NCBI GenBank assembly: GCA_905233335.1 | Contig: CAJOED010000010.1 | Span: 1 to 13,852, forward strand | Origin: an uncultured Synergistales bacterium | Lineage (GTDB): Bacteria > Synergistota > Synergistia > Synergistales > Aminobacteriaceae | Length of the DNA: 13,852 nt | Direction: 5' to 3' | Shown here: in pieces, positions 1 through 4,872 of the stretch | Position numbering within the stretch: position 1 is the first letter of the stretch | Layout: each line of letters begins with the position of its first letter | Notes under the pieces: generated by a model | What the model was told of the DNA's origin: nothing | The model's input: the letters and a program-made list of their open reading frames with translations, nothing else | The model's database searches: none | Position numbers and translations under genes: made by a program

Positions 1-51
1 GAGCCCCTCGTGAATGATATTATAGCAGAATGGGAAAATGCGATAGAATAA
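1..51 (+). CDS. C-terminal tail of an unidentified gene (partial)
   Basis: Frame 1 is open from the window edge and ends at a TAA at 49-51, giving about 16 residues (EPLVNDIIAEWENAIE). No family can be named from so short a tail. It is supported by a plausible plus-strand terminator at 166-218. The same frame stays open and protein-like after the TAA, to a TAG at 133-135, so the stop may be internal to a longer, broken gene. A competing short frame (ATG at 30-32, TGA at 78-80) overlaps it. Coding status is uncertain. Confidence 0.35.
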   Translation, partial: EPLVNDIIAEWENAIE

Positions 52-165
52 CAGCGGAGGAAGCAAAGAGAGAAAGCTGAACATCCAACGGTAAATGAAG
101 ATTTCACAGGTCTAGCGCGTAAACCAGTCTATTAGTAACAGAACAAGTCTCACGAACCAATAAAG

Positions 166-218
166 AGCAGCGGCTGAATGACTTATCGTAGGAAGATAAT
201 CACGCCACTGCTTTTTTT
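166..218 (+). terminator. Rho-independent terminator, imperfect long hairpin
   Basis: The arms AGCAG (166-170) and CTGCT (208-212), GGC (172-174) and GCC (204-206), TGA (175-177) and TCA (200-202), and TTATC (183-187) and GATAA (195-199) pair around a 7-nt loop. A mismatch and two bulges interrupt the stem. A run of seven T follows at 212-218. It fits the end of the plus-strand transcript that enters from the left edge. The bulged shape leaves room for the 3' end of a small RNA instead. Confidence 0.6.
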
Positions 219-260
219 ATGCTTGTTACGCAAAACTATCACATACCTTCACGCAGACAC

Positions 261-298
261 AAGAAAAGCCCCGCATGACCCACGAGGCCATACAGGGC
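261..298 (-). terminator. Rho-independent terminator after cstA
   Basis: Read on the minus strand, 298-286 and 280-268 form a continuous 13-bp stem with several G-U pairs and a 5-nt loop. A U-rich tract (UUUUCUU) follows at 267-261. It begins 15 nt past the cstA stop codon and so ends the cstA transcript. It faces the plus-strand terminator at 166-218, so converging transcripts from both sides stop within about 50 bp of each other. Confidence 0.85.
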
Positions 299-312
299 AG
301 TATATTTTCTCT

Positions 313-1992
313 TTATGCTGCTACGGTATTCTTTCCCGATTTTGCCGAAATTAATTCCTTCCAGCAGTGCGACACTACCAGAATCGCAAGCGTCATCAAC
401 GCCACCGCAATAATCAGCTGCAGTCCGTCGACCATGAACACGAACGATCCCGCAATGAGCTTCATGATTATGTTGTACGTGCTGATTACCAGTGCTGACA
501 TCGTAACCACGAACATGAACGTCATCGGAACATACAGCATCCAGCCTCTGCGCCCCGTAACCCTAAGGAACACCGCAAGAGCCGTGAGTACCAACGCCGA
601 GAGTAACTGGTTCGCCGCACCGAACAACGGCCATATGCTTGCATACCCCGCCAGGCACAGAGCATACGCAAGCGCAAGAGTTATTACTGTAGCGACAAAG
701 TTATTCGTGATGATTGACACCAGGAAGCCCTGTTTCTCGCCTTCAGACGGGGCGAAAAATTCCTGCAATGACATCTTGCCGATCCTCGTAACTGCATCAA
801 TCGTCGTCATAGCAAGGGCACTTACGCACATCATGATTACGCACGTCGAAACATGAGCCGGAAGTCCGAACATCGTGAAGAATCCTCCGACAGCATTCCC
901 GAAAATCTGGAACGGTGTACCAGTCGGAAGCCCGCCGCCTGAAGCCGCACTGCACGCAATCACCAGCGCAACTACGCCGAGTAACGTCTCAACGAGCATA
1001 GCACCGTAACCGACCGGGAGCATGTCCGTTTCGTTCGCAATGGATTTTGATGATGTACCTGATGATACGAGGCTGTGAAATCCTGATACAGCACCGCACG
1101 CTATCGTTATGAACAGCATCGGGAACAAGGGCTGATTTTTCACCGTCCACCCTGCGAACATGGGCATCTGTATTTCGGGGTTAGCGATGATGATGCCGAT
1201 TGCGCCGCCGAAAATCATACCAAGCAGAAGGAACACGCTCAAGTAATCTCTTGGGTGTTTCAGGAGCCACATCGGGAGGACTGACGCTATGAAGCAGTAC
1301 CCGAACACGACGTAACGCCACGTCTGCGCGTCGAAATACATCGGGTTAGCAATGCCCGCCCATAACATAGCAACAACAAGCACAACGCCCACTATGAACT
1401 TGGGAAGTTCGCCGGTTTTCGTGAAGCGTAAGAACACTCCGAACACCATAGCCGCCGCAATATATATCATGGAGATAGATGCCGCCGCTGCTCCGGGAAC
1501 GTTCTGCCCGCCGTCCTTCGTGAAGCCGTTGAATGTTCCCGCGAGAATGTCAGCGAATGCCGCGATAACTAACAGGGTAAACAGCCAGCAGAACAGCAGG
1601 AATAACTTTCTCCCTGTTTTGCCGATGTAACGCTCGATAATCAAGCCCATAGACTTGCCGTCGTTCTTGACAGAAGCATAAAGTGCTGTGAAGTCCTGCA
1701 CTGCTCCGAAGAATACGCCGCCGACGAGAAGCCATAAGAACGCAGGAAGCCAGCCGAACATTGCGGCGATAATCGGACCTGTTACGGGGCCTGCTCCTGT
1801 GATGGAGTTGAACTGGTGCGAAAATACTGTGAAACGTGATGCGGGTACGTAGTCTTGTCCGTCCTCGAAACGGTATGCGGGAGTTTTTGCGGAAGGGTCA
1901 ATGCCCCATGTTTTTGTGAGCCAGCGGCCGTAGAGGAGATACGCAAGCACAAGCACAACTACAGCTATGCCCACGAGTGTTAAGCCGTTCAT
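313..1992 (-). CDS. cstA: CstA-family carbon starvation transporter
   Basis: A 559-residue polytopic inner-membrane protein with hydrophobic segments along its whole length. CstA/BtsT proteins import peptides or pyruvate, typically when carbon is scarce. Family hallmarks visible are FSHQFNS at 57-63, GAGPVTGP at 66-73, and FHSLVSSGTSSKSI at about 305-318. It is shorter than the roughly 700-residue E. coli CstA and BtsT and lacks their extra C-terminal part, as many homologues outside enterobacteria do. The ATG at 1990-1992 is chosen because GAAGGAA lies about 9 nt upstream. The gene has its own promoter (2036-2064) and terminator (261-298), so it is a separate unit from the ribosomal-protein genes upstream. 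The family call is firm; whether the substrate is peptide or pyruvate cannot be told from sequence. Confidence 0.95.
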   Translation of the reverse strand: MNGLTLVGIAVVVLVLAYLLYGRWLTKTWGIDPSAKTPAYRFEDGQDYVPASRFTVFSHQFNSITGAGPVTGPIIAAMFGWLPAFLWLLVGGVFFGAVQDFTALYASVKNDGKSMGLIIERYIGKTGRKLFLLFCWLFTLLVIAAFADILAGTFNGFTKDGGQNVPGAAAASISMIYIAAAMVFGVFLRFTKTGELPKFIVGVVLVVAMLWAGIANPMYFDAQTWRYVVFGYCFIASVLPMWLLKHPRDYLSVFLLLGMIFGGAIGIIIANPEIQMPMFAGWTVKNQPLFPMLFITIACGAVSGFHSLVSSGTSSKSIANETDMLPVGYGAMLVETLLGVVALVIACSAASGGGLPTGTPFQIFGNAVGGFFTMFGLPAHVSTCVIMMCVSALAMTTIDAVTRIGKMSLQEFFAPSEGEKQGFLVSIITNNFVATVITLALAYALCLAGYASIWPLFGAANQLLSALVLTALAVFLRVTGRRGWMLYVPMTFMFVVTMSALVISTYNIIMKLIAGSFVFMVDGLQLIIAVALMTLAILVVSHCWKELISAKSGKNTVAA

Positions 1993-2035
1993 GAAAAATA
2001 TTCCTTCTTTCGTAATGTTGTGAAAATTTCGTGAA

Positions 2036-2064
2036 AGAATAACACCCGCAAAATCTTATGTCAA
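2036..2064 (-). promoter_or_regulatory. Sigma70-type promoter of cstA
   Basis: On the minus strand a perfect -35 TTGACA (2064-2059) is followed after exactly 17 bp by TATTCT (2041-2036), which is preceded by TGT to make an extended -10. Transcription should start near 2029, giving a leader of about 37 nt. The promoter lies just past the yybS stop codon at 2078. Confidence 0.85.
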
Positions 2065-2077
2065 ACTGTAAGGAAAA

Positions 2078-3007
2078 TTACGCTCCGAATTTTATTTTTT
2101 CCCGCATGTTGAAGACCATATCACACATGCCCATGACTATCAGCCAAGGCCAGAAGAACGGAATGGACAGCAGGACGCACACAAAAACTTTTGATGCACG
2201 CCGGAACTTGAAGCCCGCCATAATCCAGAACGCGAGCGCAAGCCCCTCTATGAACATGAATATATTGATGATTATCTGAAGGTTGATGATGAACATTGCG
2301 CCCTCGAACCATTCGTCAGCATTTACGGCATAACGCAATAACACCGACAGCACCGACACAAACAGCAAAGACACCGGGAAACGCCACATCATGAACGGCG
2401 GAAGTTCGGGTGGGAAATTTTTGCAGGAGGGGAAATATTTTTTCGTTATCGCATGACACAAAGAGTAATTCAGGTACGCTTCAACGCTCGAATATATCAC
2501 CAGCAGTGCGGGCATCATGTACGGGAAGACTGCGAGAACTCTTCTTACGGCCTCGACGACTTCAGGACTTTCACCGTAAAGCTGTCGTAATACCTCGTTC
2601 ATTTGCGCGGCGTTCGGGAACAGAATATTTTTCCCGGTGAACAGCCAGAACACCACCAGCAGAATTAGCTTGAAGGCTATTGATGTTCCTGCACATATTA
2701 AGAGGCTTTCAGGGGCGGAATATTTTTTCGTTTCTTTGAGGTCATGACGTGAGAGCAGAAACACAACACCCGACAGAGGCGCGCAACCTATCAGGAAGTA
2801 TACGGCCATATACGGAGAAAGTATCAGGAACAGAGTAGCTTCTATCAGGAGTTCGGCGATGCTTGCGGTTTTGTGTCCCTCAAGACAGCCCAAGATACTC
2901 AAAGGCAGCGGGCACAACATCAACCCGACAACGCCCAAAACAGGAAGAAAACTCCCCGCGAGTATTAGTGAAAGAGTAATAGCTACGCAGGGAATTATTT
3001 TTTTCAT
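2078..3007 (-). CDS. yybS: YybS-like DUF2232 membrane protein
   Basis: A 309-residue protein with about eight hydrophobic segments, a loop at roughly residues 130-160 (PNAAQMNEVLRQLYGESPE) and a positively charged C-terminal end. Family assignment rests on topology, size and position. In Firmicutes yybS (DUF2232) lies in the rpsF-ssb-rpsR neighbourhood, and here the gene begins one base after the rpsR stop codon. Its biochemical function is unknown. Its ATG (3005-3007) has no clear Shine-Dalgarno sequence in the last rpsR codons, so translation is probably coupled to rpsR. In Bacillus, gdpP and rplI follow yybS; here the cstA promoter follows directly. Confidence 0.72.
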   Translation of the reverse strand: MKKIIPCVAITLSLILAGSFLPVLGVVGLMLCPLPLSILGCLEGHKTASIAELLIEATLFLILSPYMAVYFLIGCAPLSGVVFLLSRHDLKETKKYSAPESLLICAGTSIAFKLILLVVFWLFTGKNILFPNAAQMNEVLRQLYGESPEVVEAVRRVLAVFPYMMPALLVIYSSVEAYLNYSLCHAITKKYFPSCKNFPPELPPFMMWRFPVSLLFVSVLSVLLRYAVNADEWFEGAMFIINLQIIINIFMFIEGLALAFWIMAGFKFRRASKVFVCVLLSIPFFWPWLIVMGMCDMVFNMREKIKFGA

Positions 3008-3008
3008 G

Positions 3009-3311
3009 TTAGTCGAGTGAGTAAGGCAGTAACGCCATGTATCGCGCTCTCTTGATTGCTTCTGTGAGAAGACGCTGATGTTTTGCGCAGTTGCCAGTTA
3101 CGCGGCGGGGGATAATTTTTCCACGTTCGCTGATGTATTTACGTAACTTCTCTACGTCTTTGTAGTCGACGTGCTCCTGCTTCTCCACGCAGTAATAGCA
3201 GAATTTCGGTCTGCGTCTTGATGCACCTCTGCGAAGTCCGCCGCCGGGTGTGCCGTTCCTCACGGGTGAACCGGGTCTTGCCTCGCGTGCTTCGTTTTCG
3301 CGTTCGTTCAT
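3009..3311 (-). CDS. rpsR: 30S ribosomal protein bS18
   Basis: A 100-residue small-subunit protein that pairs with bS6 on the platform of the 30S subunit. The core KDVEKLRKYISERGKIIPRR and the C-terminal AIKRARYMALLPYS are diagnostic. Residues C38, C41, C75 and H78 (FCYYC, then NCAKH) form a CxxC...CxxH set, so this is the zinc-binding (C+) form of bS18 rather than the zinc-free form. The first 34 residues are a basic, Gly/Arg/Glu-rich, probably disordered extension. A strong Shine-Dalgarno AAGGAGG lies 13 nt upstream of the ATG, a rather long spacing. It is the third gene of the rpsF operon, 25 bp after ssb. Confidence 0.98.
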   Translation of the reverse strand: MNERENEAREARPGSPVRNGTPGGGLRRGASRRRPKFCYYCVEKQEHVDYKDVEKLRKYISERGKIIPRRVTGNCAKHQRLLTEAIKRARYMALLPYSLD

Positions 3312-3336
3312 GCTGTATATATTTCCTCCTTAATCG

Positions 3337-3870
3337 CTAAAACGGTATGTCCGAGTCGTCCTGTATTTTGCCGGATATGCCGCTGTTGTCATTCGCAAAA
3401 TCCGCCGGAAAACCTCCGCCGAATCCGCTCTCTCCTATGCTCTTGCCGAAATCTTCATCACTCGGTACGTATGCGCCGTAATCCACTGTCTGTTTGGGTG
3501 ATGACTGGTAGCTTCCGCCGCCTGACGCTCCCTGCTGTCCTGAACCGAGAAACACAACATTCATTGCGTTGATTTCGGTAGTGTAGCGTTTGCCGGAACC
3601 GTCTTTTGCATCGTAGCTTGTCGTCTGTATGCGTCCTTCCACTAATACAGGACTGCCTTTTTTGAGGTACTTCCCGCAAGGTTCAGCCATTGCACCCCAC
3701 ACAACTATATTAATGTATTCTGTACTTTCCTGTAACTCGCCGTTCGCGTTCTTCCAGTTGTTATTTACTGCGACACCGAAACGACAATACGCCCTCTTAT
3801 TAACGGTATAGCGCAAGTCAGGATCTTTAGTGAGATTTCCGGCAATTATGGCACGATTGAAACCTCTCAT
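3337..3870 (-). CDS. ssb: Single-stranded DNA-binding protein
   Basis: A 177-residue SSB. The OB-fold DNA-binding domain covers about residues 1-107 (MRGFNRAIIAGNLTKDPDLR; EYINIVVWG; GSPVLVEGRIQTTSY). A flexible Gly/Ser/Gln-rich linker follows to about 168, then the acidic tip DDSDIPF at 171-177, which in this family docks repair and replication partners. The length is usual for bacterial SSB. The ATG at 3868-3870 has AGGAGG 10 nt upstream, and this site overlaps the rpsF stop codon, so translation of the two genes is likely linked. The rpsF-ssb-rpsR order is conserved widely in bacteria. Confidence 0.97.
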   Translation of the reverse strand: MRGFNRAIIAGNLTKDPDLRYTVNKRAYCRFGVAVNNNWKNANGELQESTEYINIVVWGAMAEPCGKYLKKGSPVLVEGRIQTTSYDAKDGSGKRYTTEINAMNVVFLGSGQQGASGGGSYQSSPKQTVDYGAYVPSDEDFGKSIGESGFGGGFPADFANDNSGISGKIQDDSDIPF

Positions 3871-3884
3871 AGCAAAAAGCCCTC

Positions 3885-4166
3885 CTAGTCATCAAGAACT
3901 ATCGTGAGCTGTCTGTACACATTCGCACGGAGGCCAAGTATACGCCTAAGTTCAAATGTCTGTGCAGGCTCAAGCTCAAACGTGAATAACACATAATAAC
4001 CTTCGGTCTTCTTGCGGATGGGATACGCAAGGGTACGTTTTCCCCATGCATCTGATTTTGACACAGTGCCGCCCAAGTTCTTTATGACTTCCTCAATCTT
4101 CAGAATCTCGTCGCTCTGGTTTTCCGTAGCGGCATCAAGTATTGTCAGCATTTCATATTTTCGCAC
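3885..4166 (-). CDS. rpsF: 30S ribosomal protein bS6
   Basis: A 93-residue bS6, first gene of the ribosomal operon. Family features are the opening RKYEMLTILDA, the central WGKRTLAYPIRKKTEGYYVLFTF region (about 41-63), and the C-terminal EPAQTFELRRILGLRANVYRQ. bS6 binds bS18 to form part of the 30S platform. The start codon is GTG (4164-4166): AAGGGAGGTG lies upstream with 8 nt between GGAGG and GTG, while the next in-frame ATG (codon 6) would remove conserved residues. It lacks the long acidic tail of E. coli bS6. An extended -10 promoter and a structured leader lie upstream. Confidence 0.97.
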   Translation of the reverse strand: MRKYEMLTILDAATENQSDEILKIEEVIKNLGGTVSKSDAWGKRTLAYPIRKKTEGYYVLFTFELEPAQTFELRRILGLRANVYRQLTIVLDD

Positions 4167-4172
4167 TCTCTA

Positions 4173-4182
4173 CACCTCCCTT
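4173..4182 (-). promoter_or_regulatory. Ribosome binding site that sets the rpsF GTG start
   Basis: AAGGGAGGTG on the minus strand ends 6 nt before the GTG at 4166 (8 nt counted from GGAGG). It is one of the strongest Shine-Dalgarno sequences in the window and supports the GTG over the downstream ATG. Confidence 0.8.
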
Positions 4183-4194
4183 CGGACTTATTCG

Positions 4195-4222
4195 GCCTCC
4201 CGTCAGTGCGTTCACAAGAGGC
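4195..4222 (-). promoter_or_regulatory. Hairpin in the rpsF leader (possible bS6:bS18 site)
   Basis: In the roughly 60-nt leader, GCCTC (4222-4218) pairs with GAGGC (4199-4195), enclosing a small GUG(AACG)CAC hairpin. The sequence right after contains CCG twice. Many bacteria feedback-regulate rpsF through a leader structure with an unpaired CCG recognised by the bS6:bS18 complex. The hairpin is seen; the regulatory role is inference. Confidence 0.4.
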
Positions 4223-4234
4223 AGGGCGTGAATG

Positions 4235-4262
4235 ATTATAACATAATGCGGACGAAAATCAC
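4235..4262 (-). promoter_or_regulatory. Promoter of the rpsF-ssb-rpsR-yybS operon
   Basis: A perfect -10 TATAAT (4240-4235) preceded by TGT (extended -10) on the minus strand. A weak -35 GTGATT (4262-4257) lies 16 bp upstream. Transcription should start near 4228, leaving a leader of about 60 nt before the rpsF GTG. The extended -10 probably makes up for the poor -35. Confidence 0.75.
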
Positions 4263-4420
4263 CGATTAGCAGTTCACGATAAAAATACACACATCAACAG
4301 CCTCACGACGAAACAGTACCTGCACAGCTCAAACAGCTCTACATTTCCCGCATGATTATTCTTCTTGCACCTGTACCCGAACACCCCCCTAACTCCGAAA
4401 TCAGCGGCCTCAATACGCAC
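4263..4420. other. Intergenic stretch with nothing recognised
   Basis: These bases lie between the tRNA-Pro terminator and the rpsF promoter. No convincing gene, hairpin with a T-tract, or repeat is seen on either strand. The long frames that cross it also run through the tRNA and are artefacts. Confidence 0.5.
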
Positions 4421-4459
4421 ACAACAAAAGAAGCCCTCCCGTTTTCCGAAAGAGCTTCT
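4421..4459 (-). terminator. Rho-independent terminator after tRNA-Pro
   Basis: On the minus strand 4459-4448 and 4440-4429 form an uninterrupted 12-bp stem (AGAAGCUCUUUC with GGGAGGGCUUCU, some G-U pairs) and a 7-nt loop. The U-rich tract runs from the last base of the stem into 4428-4421. It lies 17 nt past the tRNA CCA and can end both the tRNA transcript and read-through from the export operon. Confidence 0.9.
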
Positions 4460-4476
4460 GTCATTCTCTGTTATTA

Positions 4477-4555
4477 TGGTCGGGACGAGAGGATTCGAAC
4501 CTCCGACCCCCTGCACCCCATGCAGATGCGCTAAGCCAGACTGCGCTACGTCCCG
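4477..4555 (-). tRNA. tRNA-Pro, anticodon GGG
   Basis: A full cloverleaf of 79 nt including an encoded CCA (4479-4477). The acceptor stem CGGGACG/CGTCCCG (4555-4549 with 4487-4481) pairs perfectly. The D stem is GCGC/GCGC, the anticodon stem TCTGC/GCAGG, and the T arm GGAGG-TTCGAAT-CCTCT. The anticodon loop ATGGGGT puts GGG at 4519-4517, which reads CCC and CCU proline codons. A promoter at 4568-4595 and a terminator at 4421-4459 flank it, so it can be made independently of the protein genes upstream. Confidence 0.97.
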
Positions 4556-4567
4556 TAACAGCAAATT

Positions 4568-4595
4568 ATTTTATCGCAAAATCCCCGTTAGTCAA
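4568..4595 (-). promoter_or_regulatory. tRNA-Pro promoter inside the end of the upstream gene
   Basis: TTGACT (4595-4590) and TAAAAT (4573-4568) are separated by 16 bp on the minus strand. The predicted start is only a few bases before the mature tRNA 5' end at 4555. The -35 box is made of the Leu and Asp codons and the start of the stop codon of the DUF4177-like gene. Confidence 0.78.
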
Positions 4596-4872
4596 GTTTG
4601 CGCTTCATTATCACGAAAAATACATTCGGGTCAAACGTCGTACGTACCGCAAAAATTTCGCCGATTTCCCAGCCGTCAGAGCCGTATTTGTTCAGCAACT
4701 CCTCAAGCTGTGCGGTCTTCCCGGCAGTGTCTTTGCCCTTCTGCAACGACGTAAGAGATCCCAGAGGCACAACCTTATACTCATACTTTGCACTCTCTGC
4801 GAACGACGGAAACGCAAAACACAACAACATAACCGCCGCCGCAAAAAATTTCTTAGTCATTGTCAAGCGCAT
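4588..4872 (-). CDS. Small exported DUF4177-like protein
   Basis: A 94-residue protein with a clear signal peptide (TKKFFAAAVMLLCFAFPSFA, likely cut after A25). One small domain follows at about 29-93. Its pattern, KYEYKVVPL, then LEELLNKYGSDGWE, then a final strand VFFVIMKRKL, resembles DUF4177, a small alpha/beta fold of unknown function that is usually cytoplasmic. Export suggests a periplasmic role here. The ATG at 4872 is chosen because GGAG lies 9 nt upstream; the second ATG at 4860 has no site at proper spacing. The gene overlaps the end of the polysaccharide export gene by 20 bp, so it belongs to that operon and is probably translationally coupled. Its function is unknown; a link to polysaccharide export is suggested by position only. 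Confidence 0.75.
   Translation of the reverse strand: MRLTMTKKFFAAAVMLLCFAFPSFAESAKYEYKVVPLGSLTSLQKGKDTAGKTAQLEELLNKYGSDGWEIGEIFAVRTTFDPNVFFVIMKRKLD

Noticed and set aside
275..856. Plus-strand 193-codon frame antisense to cstA
   Set aside because: It lies opposite an intact, clearly conserved CstA, has no Shine-Dalgarno, and starts inside the cstA terminator stem.
4274..4564. Minus-strand frame of 96 codons over the tRNA region
   Set aside because: It reads straight through tRNA-Pro and its terminator. Its DVAQSGLAHLHGVQG... start is the well-known artefact of translating a tRNA gene.
4352..4754. Plus-strand frames with RGFEPPTPCTPCRCAKPDCATS
   Set aside because: This is the familiar mis-translation of the antisense of a tRNA. 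It also continues antisense through the DUF4177-like gene, which has better start and signal-peptide evidence.
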